Positions 47,333 through 56,467 of a stretch of 64,000 bases of DNA are shown piece by piece. The translations under genes were made by a program, and so were the position numbers. Below the pieces are notes generated by a model. That model saw nothing but the letters and a program-made list of their open reading frames with translations, did no database searches and had not been told where the DNA came from. The DNA comes from Alphaproteobacteria bacterium. Lineage in GTDB: Bacteria > Pseudomonadota > Alphaproteobacteria > UBA828. The stretch is from contig JAJDUK010000047.1 of assembly GCA_022826665.1 (NCBI GenBank), forward strand, positions 186,001-250,000. The letters are read 5' to 3'. The stretch's first letter is position 1; each line of letters opens with the position of its first letter.

Positions 47333-48550
47333 TTAGCATGGTTCGCGAAAATAGGTGTCGAGTGCCCTGACGATCGCGCCTGCCAAAGCACTCCGGTGAC
47401 TCTCGCTCTGCAGCCGTTCCGCGTCCTGGTCGTTGGAGAGGAATCCGAGTTCCACTAGCACAGAGGGGATGTCCGGCGCCTTGAGGACGCGGAAGTTGCC
47501 GAAGCGGTGCGGGCGGCTGATCAACGGCGCCACGCGGCCGAGCTCCGGCAGCAGCGTCGCCGCCAGCACCGCCGAGCAGTTCATCGTGTTCTGCTGGACC
47601 ATCGAAATCAGCACCTTGGTCACGTCTTCGTCGTAGCCCTCGGAGAGATCGACGTCGGCGACGATATCCGCCTTGTTCTCGCGCGCTGCGAGCTCGGCAG
47701 TCTCCACGTCCGACGCCTCGTCCGAAAGCGTGTAAACCGAGGCACCCTGCACCTCGCGGTTATTCAATCGGTCGAGGTGGATGGAGAGGAAGAGATCGGC
47801 TTCGGCCTCGCGAGCGATTTCGACCCGGCGGTGAAGCCCGACCTTGTGGTCGCCATCGCGGGTCATCACCGCCTGGTAGCGGCCGGATGCTTCAAGCGCC
47901 GCCCGCAGCTCGCGCGAGAACACCAATGCCAGCACCTTTTCCCGCAGGCCGTTGGTCGCGATCGCGCCAGGGTCACGCCCGCCGTGGCCGGCGTCGATCG
48001 CGATCAGATGGCGTACACGCTTGGGCGCCGGCTTGAGCGGCGGCAAAGGCACGGGCTCTGCCGGGGGCGCTCGCCGTGCCTGCGTGGCCGGCTCAGAGAG
48101 GCGAGACGGCCGAACCGTGGCCCGAAACGCCGACTGCGATACCAGAACGAGATCCAGGATCAGCCGGTGAGAAACCGGGGTGTCCGCTTCCTGATCCAAC
48201 AACTCTGCCCGCCGCACGGCGAGCGGCTTGTCGAGATCGAGCACGATGCGGGCAACATCCGGCCGAAACTGACCGAAGCGCAGCTGCGCCACGCCGGCGC
48301 GCCCGATGGTTTGGGTTCCCTCTCCCGCGCCCCAGCTTGCCGCCGTCAGGTCAATCACCAGGCGGTCGGGATTGGCGAGGGAAAAAACACTGAACTCCAC
48401 CGGCTCCGTGAGGTCCACGACCAGCCGGGTCATGTCGGCGTACTTGCCGACCCGAACGTCAGTGACCGAGGGAGCGGCCTGCGCGCCAACAGCGAGGACT
48501 GCAGCCAGCAATGATGCGAGAGCCGCCACCGCGACCCGGCGCCGCCACAT
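47333..48550 (-). CDS. amiC: N-acetylmuramoyl-L-alanine amidase (AMIN plus Amidase_3)
   Basis: Periplasmic zinc amidase that removes stem peptides from murein during cell separation. A signal peptide (RRRVAVAALASLLAAVLAVG) is followed by an AMIN domain (about 25-125) that targets it to the wall and the Amidase_3 domain with zinc ligands in IDAGHGGRDPGA, the Glu of NGLREKVL, SIHLDRLNN, and catalytic Glu in SVLVELGFLSN. The ATG at 48550 begins the signal peptide, so it is preferred to the frame's first start 17 codons earlier. Length 405. Confidence 0.93.
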   Translation of the reverse strand: MWRRRVAVAALASLLAAVLAVGAQAAPSVTDVRVGKYADMTRLVVDLTEPVEFSVFSLANPDRLVIDLTAASWGAGEGTQTIGRAGVAQLRFGQFRPDVARIVLDLDKPLAVRRAELLDQEADTPVSHRLILDLVLVSQSAFRATVRPSRLSEPATQARRAPPAEPVPLPPLKPAPKRVRHLIAIDAGHGGRDPGAIATNGLREKVLALVFSRELRAALEASGRYQAVMTRDGDHKVGLHRRVEIAREAEADLFLSIHLDRLNNREVQGASVYTLSDEASDVETAELAARENKADIVADVDLSEGYDEDVTKVLISMVQQNTMNCSAVLAATLLPELGRVAPLISRPHRFGNFRVLKAPDIPSVLVELGFLSNDQDAERLQSESHRSALAGAIVRALDTYFREPC

Positions 48551-48683
48551 CACCCCGCTGCTCCGCCCCCTGCCGGCAACTGTTCCTCCCCGTACCGGCA
48601 ATCATGCTCCTTCATACAGTTTGGCCTCGAGTCTCGGCAACGCCGGCCGTGTTAGTCTCACCGCACGACGAAGGAGGACGGAC

Positions 48684-49454
48684 ATGGCGCGAAACGGGGG
48701 TGCGACGACGACACGCAAGCCGCGCCGCTCGCGCGCCGAGAGTCGCGCACGGCGGGAGCTCGCCGCCTGCTATCGCATGTTCTATCGGCGCGGCATGGAC
48801 GATCTGATCTACACCCACCTCTCGGTGCGGATTCCGGACCAACGCGACCGCTACCTCTTCATCGGCTTCGGCCAGCTCTTCGATGACGTGACCGCATCGA
48901 GCCTGATGACCGTCGACATCGAGGGCAACAACGTCGGCCGGACGCCCGGCGAGGTCAACCCAGCGGGCTGGGTGGTGCACCGGACCGTCTTCGAGGCGGT
49001 GCCGGAGGCGGAGAGCGTGATGCACCTCCACACGGTGCCCGGCGTCGCCGTCTCGGCGCAGAAGGACGGTCTGTTGCCGATCAACCAGTTCGCGATTACC
49101 CATGCCGGCCAGATCGCCTATCACGACTACGACGGCCCCGGCCTTAGGCCCGCCGAGCAAAAGACCCTGGTCAGCGACCTCGGCGATAAGCGGATAATGT
49201 TCCTGCGCAACCACGGCACGCTGACCTGGGGCCGCTCCATCGCGGAGGCGTTCACGCTGATGCACTACCTGGAGCGCACCTGCGAGATTCAGATCGCCGC
49301 CCAGGCCGGCGGCCAGCCGATGCTGCCGCGGAAATCCGTCATCGAACGCACGGCGGCGATCGGCCAGGGAACCGGCAACGTGGAATGGGCCAGGATCGGC
49401 TTTGAGGCGCTGCTGCGCCGCCTGGACCGGGAGGACCCCTCCTACCGTCGCTAG
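48684..49454 (+). CDS. Class II aldolase/adducin family protein
   Basis: Zinc-dependent aldolase/epimerase fold. The 256-residue protein has a basic N-terminus, then ELAACYRMFYRRGMDDLIYTH, the paired metal His of SVMHLHTVPGVAVSA, and RNHGTLTWGRS with a further His. The subgroup is the adducin-like family, which includes sugar-phosphate aldolases and decarboxylases of unclear substrate. A strong AAGGAGG site precedes the ATG. A GlcD-type dehydrogenase gene follows 31 bases later, suggesting a joint role in hydroxyacid or sugar-acid breakdown, which is inference. Confidence 0.88.
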   Translation: MARNGGATTTRKPRRSRAESRARRELAACYRMFYRRGMDDLIYTHLSVRIPDQRDRYLFIGFGQLFDDVTASSLMTVDIEGNNVGRTPGEVNPAGWVVHRTVFEAVPEAESVMHLHTVPGVAVSAQKDGLLPINQFAITHAGQIAYHDYDGPGLRPAEQKTLVSDLGDKRIMFLRNHGTLTWGRSIAEAFTLMHYLERTCEIQIAAQAGGQPMLPRKSVIERTAAIGQGTGNVEWARIGFEALLRRLDREDPSYRR

Positions 49455-49473
49455 TGTTTAGCGGCCTCCGCGC

Positions 49474-49479
49474 TATAGT
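49474..49479 (+). promoter_or_regulatory. -10-like box immediately before the GlcD-type gene
   Basis: TATAGT ends seven bases before the ATG, so a transcript from it would begin on or near the start codon (leaderless). No convincing -35 box is present. Confidence 0.3.
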
Positions 49480-49485
49480 GAAGGC

Positions 49486-50880
49486 ATGGCTACGGTATTG
49501 AAGAACACGGACACACAGAGCGCCGTCGACCGGCTCGGCGCGCTCCTTGGCGATCGGCTCTCGACCTCGCGCGCGGTGTGCGAGCACCACGCGACTGGCG
49601 AGACCTACCACGCGCCGCATCCGCCGGACGCGGTGACCTTCCCAGAGACGACGGAGGAGGTTGCCGAGATTGTCCGTATCTGCGCCGCGCGCGGTGTGCC
49701 CATGGTGCCCTACGGGGTGGGCACCTCAGTCGAAGGTAACGTCTGCGCGTTGGAGGGCGGAGTCACCCTCGACATGGGGCGGATGAACAAGGTTCTCCGG
49801 GTGAGCCAGGAGGACCTCGATGTCACCGTGCAGGCAGGTGTAACGCGCAAGCAGCTGAATACGCATTTGCGGGATACGGGGCTCTTCTTCCCCATCGATC
49901 CGGGGGCGGATGCTACCCTGGGCGGCATGACCGCGACGCGTGCCTCCGGCACCAACGCCGTGCGCTACGGTACGCTGAAGGAGAACGTGCTGGGCCTCAC
50001 GGTGGTGATGCCCGACGGGCAGGTCATTAGGACCGGCGGGCGCGCCCGCAAGTCGGCGGCAGGCTACGACCTGACGAGGCTTTTCGTCGGCTCCGAGGGG
50101 ACGCTCGGCGTGATGACCGAGATCACGCTCAGGCTCTACGGCATCCCCGAGGCGATTTCGGCGGCGGTGTGCTCCTTCCCCTCGCTGGAAGCGGCGGTCA
50201 ACACGGTGATCCTGACCATCCAGTCGGGCATCCCCATCGCCCGCGTCGAGCTGCTCGACGACATCCAGATGGACGCCTGCAACAAATTCTCGAAGCTCGA
50301 TTATGCGCCGAAGGACACGCTCTTCTTCGAGTTCCATGGCACCGAGCAGAGCGTCGCCGAGCAGGTGGAGCAGGTGCGCGAGATCGTCGAGGAGTTCGGC
50401 GGCTCCGACTTTCGCTGGGCGACGAAGCCGGAAGACCGGAACGCGCTCTGGCAGGCGCGGCACGATGTCTATTACGCCTGCCTCGCGCTGCAACCCGGCA
50501 AGTCGGGCTGGGCGACCGATGTGTGCGTGCCGATTTCGCGCCTCGCCGAATGCCTGATCGAGACCAAGAAGGAACTCGATGCCTCGCACCTGCTCGCGCC
50601 GATCGTGGGCCACGTGGGGGACGGCAACTTCCACGTCTGCTTCCTGATCGATCCGGACGATCCGGCCGAGATGGCCGAGGCCAAGCGCCTCAACGAGAGC
50701 ATGATCGACCGCGCGCTCGCCATGGGCGGCACCAGCACGGGCGAGCACGGCATCGGTTGCGGCAAGCTCGACTATCTGGAGGCCGAGCACGGCGCCGGTG
50801 CGGTCGACCTGATGCGCACGATCAAGCGCTCATTCGACCCCCACAACCTGATGAATCCGGGGAAGGTGGTCGTCGTCTAA
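49486..50880 (+). CDS. FAD-binding oxidoreductase, D-lactate/glycolate dehydrogenase (GlcD) type
   Basis: Flavoprotein oxidising a D-2-hydroxyacid to the 2-oxo acid. The 464-residue protein has the FAD_binding_4 domain (VPYGVGTSVEGNVCAL, ATLGGMTATRASGTNAVRYG, AAGYDLTRLFVGSEGTLGV) and the C-terminal FAD-oxidase domain with VGHVGDGNFHVCF and TGEHGIGCGK. Sequence style fits cytochrome-linked D-lactate dehydrogenases, but glycolate or 2-hydroxyglutarate remain possible. No glcE or glcF partner follows. A TRAP transporter of the keto/hydroxy-acid type lies convergently downstream. Confidence 0.9.
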   Translation: MATVLKNTDTQSAVDRLGALLGDRLSTSRAVCEHHATGETYHAPHPPDAVTFPETTEEVAEIVRICAARGVPMVPYGVGTSVEGNVCALEGGVTLDMGRMNKVLRVSQEDLDVTVQAGVTRKQLNTHLRDTGLFFPIDPGADATLGGMTATRASGTNAVRYGTLKENVLGLTVVMPDGQVIRTGGRARKSAAGYDLTRLFVGSEGTLGVMTEITLRLYGIPEAISAAVCSFPSLEAAVNTVILTIQSGIPIARVELLDDIQMDACNKFSKLDYAPKDTLFFEFHGTEQSVAEQVEQVREIVEEFGGSDFRWATKPEDRNALWQARHDVYYACLALQPGKSGWATDVCVPISRLAECLIETKKELDASHLLAPIVGHVGDGNFHVCFLIDPDDPAEMAEAKRLNESMIDRALAMGGTSTGEHGIGCGKLDYLEAEHGAGAVDLMRTIKRSFDPHNLMNPGKVVVV

Positions 50881-51093
50881 CCGCCTAAGGACGCTCGGAC
50901 CCCACCGGGCTATCAGGCATCGTGCGGTATCGCGCGCTTCAAGTACCCGTCGAATAGCGGCACCGTGAACGCGGTATGTCACTGGCTGAGAGTCCAAATT
51001 CAATTGGAGTTATCCCAAGTTATCTAAAATCGCTAACCTTGGTTAACTTCGGTTGAATTGCGGAGGGGTGCGGCAACCGGAGGCAGGTGCGCC

Positions 51094-52455
51094 TCAATCG
51101 AGCATCGTGCGCGGCAGCCACATGGCGATCTCGGGGAAGGCGATCACCAGCCCGAGCCCGATCAGCTGCAGGATCACGAAGGGAATGATCCCGCGGTAGA
51201 TCTGCTGAATGCGCACTTCGGGCGGGGCCACGCCCTTCATGTAGAAGAGGGCGAAGCCGAAGGGGGGCGTCAGGAACGAGGTCTGCAGGTTCACCGCCAT
51301 CAGGATGGAGAACCAGTAGACCACCTCGAGCTTGGGCACGTGGTCGCCGAAATCGAGCCCCGCCAGGATCGGCGCGAACACCGGCAGCACGATCAGCGTG
51401 ATCTCGATCCAGTCGAAGAAGAACCCCAGGAGGAAGGTCACGATCATCAGGATGAAGAGAATTCCCCAGGGGCCGACGCCGACGGAATAGACCAAGTCCT
51501 CGATCAGCTGGTCGCCGCCGAGCGAGCGGAAGACGTAGGAGAACGCCGTGGCGCCAACGAAGATGAAGAACAGCATGCCGTTGGTGAGCGCCGTGCGCTC
51601 GACCACATCCCGCAGCACCTTCCACGTGAGCTTGCGGTTGATGACCGCCAGCAGGACCGCGCCGAAGGCGCCGACGCCCGCCGCCTCGGTCGGCGTCGCC
51701 CAGCCGAGCACGATCGAGCCCAGCACCAAGAGGATAAGGAAGACCGCAGGGATGAAACCCCGCAGCAACAGGAAGATCAGCTCGCGCGTGCTCTTGGGCC
51801 CCATGTCCTTCGGTAGTGGAGGCGCGAGGTGAGGCTTGAACCGGCACAGCGTCAATATGTAGATGAAGTAAAGGCCCGCCAGCATCAGGCCCGGAAACAC
51901 GGCCGCGACGAAGAGGGTGCCGACCGAGCGGCCCAGCAAATCCGCCATGATCACCAGCATGATGCTAGGTGGAATCAGAATGCCGAGCGTGCCCGACGAC
52001 GCGATCGTGCCGGTGGCGAGCTCCATGTTGTACTTGCGCTGCAGCATGACCGGCAGCGCCATCAGGCTGATCATCACCACCGACGCGCCGATAATGCCGG
52101 TGGTCGCGGCGAGGATGGTGCCCATCACCGTGACCGCGAGCGCGAGCCCGCCCGGAGTCCGCCTTAGCAGGACCTGGAGGCAATAGAGCAGGTCGGCGGC
52201 GACGCCGGATCGCTCCAGCATCGTGCCCATGAAGATGAACATGGGGATCGCCACCAGCACCAAATTATCGCCGATACCCCAGATGCGGAGCGGCAGGTTG
52301 AAGAATTGGATGACATGGAAGACGTCGAGGGCGGCGCCGAGGAAGCCGAAGGCCAGCGCCACGCCGCCGAGGACAAATCCGACAGGGAAGCCCGAGAACA
52401 GCAGGATCGCCAGCGCGCCGAACATGAACGCCGGCAGATAGTCCTCGATGTACAT
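51094..52455 (-). CDS. dctM: TRAP transporter large permease subunit (DctM)
   Basis: Large membrane subunit of a tripartite ATP-independent periplasmic transporter, moving the solute with sodium. The 453-residue protein has about twelve membrane segments and conserved stretches such as GVPLG-like PVGFVLGGVALAFG, ATTGIIGASVVMISLMALP, GTIASSGTLGILIPPSIMLV and NLQTSFLTPPFGFALFYMKG. The last motif is typical of the mannitol/chloroaromatic-type TRAP branch. It follows dctQ by 3 bases in a dctP-dctQ-dctM operon. Confidence 0.95.
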   Translation of the reverse strand: MYIEDYLPAFMFGALAILLFSGFPVGFVLGGVALAFGFLGAALDVFHVIQFFNLPLRIWGIGDNLVLVAIPMFIFMGTMLERSGVAADLLYCLQVLLRRTPGGLALAVTVMGTILAATTGIIGASVVMISLMALPVMLQRKYNMELATGTIASSGTLGILIPPSIMLVIMADLLGRSVGTLFVAAVFPGLMLAGLYFIYILTLCRFKPHLAPPLPKDMGPKSTRELIFLLLRGFIPAVFLILLVLGSIVLGWATPTEAAGVGAFGAVLLAVINRKLTWKVLRDVVERTALTNGMLFFIFVGATAFSYVFRSLGGDQLIEDLVYSVGVGPWGILFILMIVTFLLGFFFDWIEITLIVLPVFAPILAGLDFGDHVPKLEVVYWFSILMAVNLQTSFLTPPFGFALFYMKGVAPPEVRIQQIYRGIIPFVILQLIGLGLVIAFPEIAMWLPRTMLD

Positions 52456-52458
52456 GCC

Positions 52459-53046
52459 CTACTGCTCCCGGCCCGGCGTGGTGGGCTCGGGACGTTCCGG
52501 CACTTTCGTACTGTCGTCGCTCAAGGCGCGACGGTGCTCGGGGGAGCCGAAGAGCTCGATGAACTTGCGCAGCAGTACTGCAACCGCGGCGAAACCCAGG
52601 AAGAGCATCCCGGCCGGCAGGAACCCCTTGATCGCCCAGCGGTAGGGTAGGCCGGTCGCCGAATCCGAGGCCTCGTTCAGGTTCCAGGAGCGCTCCACGA
52701 AATCCATCGCGAAGTAGAAGACGATGGCGCAGTAGGGAATGGCGAAAACCAGGCAGCCGATGAACTCGATCCAGCGCTGCGTCGTGGGGCTGAAGCGCTC
52801 GTGCACCAGGCTGATTCGGACATGGGCGTTCTTAAGGTAGGCGAAGCCGAGGCAGAGCAGGAACAGCACCGCGTGCAGGTGCCATTCGCCTTCCTGCAAC
52901 TTGGTCGAACCCAGCACCAGGAAGCGGCGGGTGATGACGTCGAAGATGATGATGATCATCAGCGGTACCGAGATCCAGGCGCCGATGCGCCCGACCCAGG
53001 TCGCCACCGAATTGAGGACCGCCTCAATCCTCAGGAGATATCGCAT
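52459..53046 (-). CDS. dctQ: TRAP transporter small permease subunit (DctQ)
   Basis: Small membrane subunit of the TRAP transporter, pairing with DctM. The 195-residue protein has four predicted membrane segments (WISVPLMIIIIFDVITRRF, HLHAVLFLLCLGFAYLKN, FIGCLVFAIPYCAIVFYFAM, FLPAGMLFLGFAAVAVLL) and the family's HVRISLVHERFS loop. It lies between dctP and dctM, with a 122-base gap to dctP that contains two strong hairpins. Confidence 0.93.
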   Translation of the reverse strand: MRYLLRIEAVLNSVATWVGRIGAWISVPLMIIIIFDVITRRFLVLGSTKLQEGEWHLHAVLFLLCLGFAYLKNAHVRISLVHERFSPTTQRWIEFIGCLVFAIPYCAIVFYFAMDFVERSWNLNEASDSATGLPYRWAIKGFLPAGMLFLGFAAVAVLLRKFIELFGSPEHRRALSDDSTKVPERPEPTTPGREQ

Positions 53047-53084
53047 GCAATCCGTTACCGCCGCCCAGCCGAGACAATAGGGGA

Positions 53085-53117
53085 GCGCCGGAGCGTGGTC
53101 TACACCCGCTCCGGCGC
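53085..53117 (-). repeat. Intercistronic hairpin 2 between dctP and dctQ
   Basis: Perfect 11-base arms GCGCCGGAGCG/CGCTCCGGCGC with an 11-base loop, extendable by three more pairs with one bulged base. On the transcript it lies after hairpin 1 and about 40 bases before dctQ. Confidence 0.7.
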
Positions 53118-53131
53118 CCCTTGGCTAAGGA

Positions 53132-53159
53132 GAAGCCGTGCGCTGCCGCGCACGGCTTC
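53132..53159 (-). repeat. Intercistronic hairpin 1 just after dctP
   Basis: Perfect 12-base arms GAAGCCGTGCGC/GCGCACGGCTTC with a 4-base loop, nine bases after the dctP stop. Very stable and not followed by a T run; fits a 3' end stabiliser or partial terminator that keeps dctP mRNA above that of the membrane subunits. Confidence 0.7.
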
Positions 53160-53168
53160 AGATCGGAC

Positions 53169-54227
53169 CTAGTTCAGGTAACCGAGATCGGCCCAGACCG
53201 CATACTCGGCGCGATAAGCCTGATAGGACTCCCAGACCTTGGCGAAGTTCGCGTCGCGCGCCGCGTCCTCAGCCGCGACCTCGTTCCACTTCTCCTCCAG
53301 CGTATCCAGGATTTCCTGCGGCCAACGATGGATCGTGACGCCCTTCTCTTGGAGCTCAGCCAACGCCCTGCCCTGGATCGCTTCGCCCTCGGCCAGCCCT
53401 TCACGGAAGGCATCGCCACAGGCGACCTCGATCTGCGCCTGCTGGGTGTCGCTGAGCGCATCCCAGGCTGCCCGGTTCAGGAGCAGCTCGAACACCGTCG
53501 ACTGCTGGTGCCAGCCGGGGAAGTAGTAGTGCTTAGCGACCTGATAGAAGCCGAGATTGAGGTCGATCGCCGGCATGGAATATTCGGTCGCGTCGATGGA
53601 GCCGCGCTCCAACGCCGGGAAGATATCGCCACCGGCGATGAGCTGGGTGGAGACGCCGATCTTCTCCATCACCTTGGCGCCGAGGCCGAAGAAGCGCATC
53701 TTCAGGCCCGCGAGATCCTCGATGGAGTTGATCTCCTTGCGGAACCAGCCGGACGCCTCAGGCGCGATGACGCCGCAAGGCAGCGACTTCAGGCCGTGCG
53801 GCTCGTAGATCGCATCCCACAGCTCGTAGCCGCCGCCGTAGTAGATCCAGCCCAGATATTCGCCGGCCCTCGGGCCGAAGGGCACGGCCGCAAACATGGC
53901 GAGCGCAGGCTCCTTGCCGTACCAGTAGCCGGGCGTGGACCAGCAAGCATCGACTGAGCCGGCGGCCACGGCGTCGAAGCATTCCTTCGCCGGGATCAGC
54001 GCGTTGGGCTCAAAGAACTTGATCTGAATGTTACCGCCGGAGATGCGGTCCAGGCGGTCCACCATGCTTTTTCCGAGCGTGCCGAGCTGGGTCAGGTTGC
54101 TGGGAAACCAGCTCGCCATATTCCAGCGCACGCGCTCGTCCTCGGCCTGGGCGAGGCCCGCCGTAAGGATCGCGGCGCTCAACACGCCGGCAGCAAGGCC
54201 GGCCTTGATCGACTTGCCAATGTTCAT
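53169..54227 (-). CDS. dctP: TRAP transporter solute-binding protein (DctP), TakP-like
   Basis: Periplasmic binding protein that delivers the solute to DctQM. A signal peptide (GLAAGVLSAAILTAGLAQAE) precedes a 325-residue mature part. The region ALERGSIDATEYSMPAIDLN, then LGFYQVAKHYYFPGWHQQST and FELLLN, is typical of the TakP branch, whose studied members bind 2-oxo acids or lactate as sodium or calcium complexes. The ATG follows a GGGAG site; four earlier frame codons have none. As first gene of the operon it should be the most expressed, aided by the hairpins after it. Confidence 0.93.
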   Translation of the reverse strand: MNIGKSIKAGLAAGVLSAAILTAGLAQAEDERVRWNMASWFPSNLTQLGTLGKSMVDRLDRISGGNIQIKFFEPNALIPAKECFDAVAAGSVDACWSTPGYWYGKEPALAMFAAVPFGPRAGEYLGWIYYGGGYELWDAIYEPHGLKSLPCGVIAPEASGWFRKEINSIEDLAGLKMRFFGLGAKVMEKIGVSTQLIAGGDIFPALERGSIDATEYSMPAIDLNLGFYQVAKHYYFPGWHQQSTVFELLLNRAAWDALSDTQQAQIEVACGDAFREGLAEGEAIQGRALAELQEKGVTIHRWPQEILDTLEEKWNEVAAEDAARDANFAKVWESYQAYRAEYAVWADLGYLN

Positions 54228-54403
54228 TGCGTGCTCCCTCCAATCGTTTCGGTGCGCCCTGCAGAAGCGCATCGGCAGCATCCTGACTTAAGGTCCCGGC
54301 AGCTTTGACCGGGGCGGCGGCGCCCGGTGTCGCGCCCTGGCGTCCGCCAAACCGCCACGCTAGAACAGGCGCACGGGCACGGCAAGCACCTCGGGAGCGA
54401 GCC

Positions 54404-55168
54404 TTGATCTATGTCAACCGAGTCGCCGTTGTCACCGGCGGGGCCAGCGGCATCGGTCGCGAGGTCGCGCGCGCATTGGCCGCACGCGGCGCGGCGGTCG
54501 CCGTCGCCGATCTTAACCTGGAGGGAGCCCGAGAAGTCGCCGCAGCGTTAGCCGGTGACGGAGCACGGGCGGAGGCCATCGCCGTCGACGTCAGCCAGCC
54601 TGTACAGGCCGACGCGATGGTCGCTCGGGCGATAGAGGCATTCGGCAAGGTTGACATCCTGGTCCACAGCGCAGGCGTGGGCGTGGAGCGGAGCTTCCTC
54701 GACACCACGCCGGAGGAATGGCAGCGCATCCTCGACATCGACCTCTCGGGCACGTTCTTTTGCGGGCAGGCGGCGGCGCAGCACATGGTGGAGCGCGGCT
54801 ACGGCCGTATCGTCAATCTCGCGTCGACCGCCGGCGTGCGCGGCGGTACCGGGCGCGCGGCCTACGGCACCGCCAAGGGCGGCGTCATCGCGCTCACCAA
54901 AGTGATGGCAGTCGAGCTCGCGCCTTACGGCATTACTGTGAACGCGCTCGCGCCGGGCGCGATCGAAACCGAGCTGGTGGCCAAGATGCACTCGGCGGAG
55001 ACGCGCACGGTTTATCGCGCCGGCATCCCGCTCGATCGCTACGGCACGCCGGAGGAGACGGCCGCCGCGGCACTCTTCCTCGCGAGCGAGGAAGCCCGCT
55101 ACGTCACCGGTCACGTGCTCGCGGTCGACGGCGGCTTTCTCGCGGCCGGCGTGATGCACCGCCGGTAA
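54404..55168 (+). CDS. SDR family oxidoreductase (3-oxoacyl-ACP reductase-like)
   Basis: Short-chain dehydrogenase resembling FabG and related alcohol dehydrogenases. Motifs: TGGASGIG for the cofactor, acidic VADLNLEG after the second strand (suggesting NAD preference), HSAGVG, Ser in IVNLASTAG, YGTAKGG, and the C-terminal VTGHVLAVDGGF. The TTG at 54404 has an upstream GGGAG site and gives a 254-residue enzyme; the nearest ATG is out of frame. It is divergent from dctP and alone on its strand. Substrate unknown. Confidence 0.88.
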   Translation: MIYVNRVAVVTGGASGIGREVARALAARGAAVAVADLNLEGAREVAAALAGDGARAEAIAVDVSQPVQADAMVARAIEAFGKVDILVHSAGVGVERSFLDTTPEEWQRILDIDLSGTFFCGQAAAQHMVERGYGRIVNLASTAGVRGGTGRAAYGTAKGGVIALTKVMAVELAPYGITVNALAPGAIETELVAKMHSAETRTVYRAGIPLDRYGTPEETAAAALFLASEEARYVTGHVLAVDGGFLAAGVMHRR

Positions 55169-55219
55169 GAGAGAATTACCCGGTTCCAAGCCGCCGCCTG
55201 GCGGTCTGGACGGCACGCC

Positions 55220-56374
55220 TCAGCCGGACGACACGAGCCAGCGCTTGAGCGCGTCGCAGGCGCCCTCCACCTCTTCCGTCGCGCCAGCATAAGAGAAGCG
55301 GACGAAGGCCCCGCCCCGCTCGGTGTCGAAGTCGATGCCGGGCGTCGCCGCTACCCCGCACTCGGCCAACATGCGCTGACAAAAGGCCTCGCTGTCGTCG
55401 GTGAGCCCCGAGACATCGGCATAGGCGTAGAAGGCGCCGTCGCAGGGCGCGAGCGCGCCGAAGCCTGCGGCCGGAAGCGCCTCTTGGACGATGCTGCGGT
55501 TACGAGCGTAACGCGCCACGTTGGCCTCCAGCTCGTCCTGGCAGTCGAAGGCGGCGATTGCGGCCCGCTGCGAAAGCGCCGGCGGCGAGATGAAGAGGTT
55601 TTGCGTGAGCCGCTCCACCGCCCTGGCGAGGTCCTCGGGCACCACCATCCAGCCGAGGCGCCAACCGGTCATCGCGAAGTATTTCGAGAAGCCATTGATC
55701 ACGACCGCGCTCTCGGAGAACGCGGCGACGCTGGCCGCCGGCTCGCCATAGGTGATGCCGTGGTAGATCTCGTCCGAGATCACCCGAATCCCCCGATCGT
55801 CACAATATGCCGCCACAGCTTCGAGCGTAGGCCTGGGCACCATGGTCCCGGTCGGATTAGACGGGCTGGCAACGATCAGGCCCTGGATCGGTTGCTCCAG
55901 CGCTTCCAGCATCGCCACGGTTGGTTGAAAGCGGGTCTCTGCCGTGGTGGGGAGTAACACCAGCTCGAGCCCGAGCGCCCGCAGGGTGTTGCGGTAGGCG
56001 GGATAGCCGGGGTTGGCCAGCGCCGCCCGGTCGCCCACGTCGAAGGCGGCGAGGAAGGCCAGAATGATCCCGGCCGAGCCCCCGGTCGTGACCACGATCC
56101 GCTCCACCGGCGGGGCGAAGCCGTAGCGCTCCCCGTAGAACGCGGCGATGCGCTCGCGCAGGGGCAGCACGCCGTCGGCCTCCGTGTAACCGATCCTGTC
56201 GCCGGCCAGGGCCGCCTGCGCCGCGTCGAGCACCCGTTGCGGCGCGCCTGAGCCGGGCTCCCCGGTCTCCATGTGGAAGACCCGCGCGCCCGTTGCCGCG
56301 CGCTCGGTCGCGGCCTTGAGGATTTCCATCGCGAAGAAGGGCGCGACCGCCGCACGCCGGGATGCCGCCATCAC
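55220..56374 (-). CDS. Pyridoxal phosphate-dependent aminotransferase, class I/II
   Basis: Fold-type I aminotransferase, probably acting on aromatic, branched or aspartate-like amino acids. The 384-residue product shows METGEPGSGAPQRV, the PLP-contact motif ASPSNPTGTMVPR, VISDEIYHGITYG, and the catalytic Lys in NGFSKYFAMTGWRLGWMV. The substrate is not predictable at this level. It stands alone on the minus strand, divergent from the M48 protease gene and convergent with the SDR gene. Confidence 0.92.
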   Translation of the reverse strand: MMAASRRAAVAPFFAMEILKAATERAATGARVFHMETGEPGSGAPQRVLDAAQAALAGDRIGYTEADGVLPLRERIAAFYGERYGFAPPVERIVVTTGGSAGIILAFLAAFDVGDRAALANPGYPAYRNTLRALGLELVLLPTTAETRFQPTVAMLEALEQPIQGLIVASPSNPTGTMVPRPTLEAVAAYCDDRGIRVISDEIYHGITYGEPAASVAAFSESAVVINGFSKYFAMTGWRLGWMVVPEDLARAVERLTQNLFISPPALSQRAAIAAFDCQDELEANVARYARNRSIVQEALPAAGFGALAPCDGAFYAYADVSGLTDDSEAFCQRMLAECGVAATPGIDFDTERGGAFVRFSYAGATEEVEGACDALKRWLVSSG

Positions 56375-56467
56375 TATGCCTTAGTTCAAGCGGATAGCGG
56401 CGATGGGGGCCATTGACGGTGGCGTCCAAGCAACATATCCAAACTCGTCATCCTTGGAGCGAACCCG

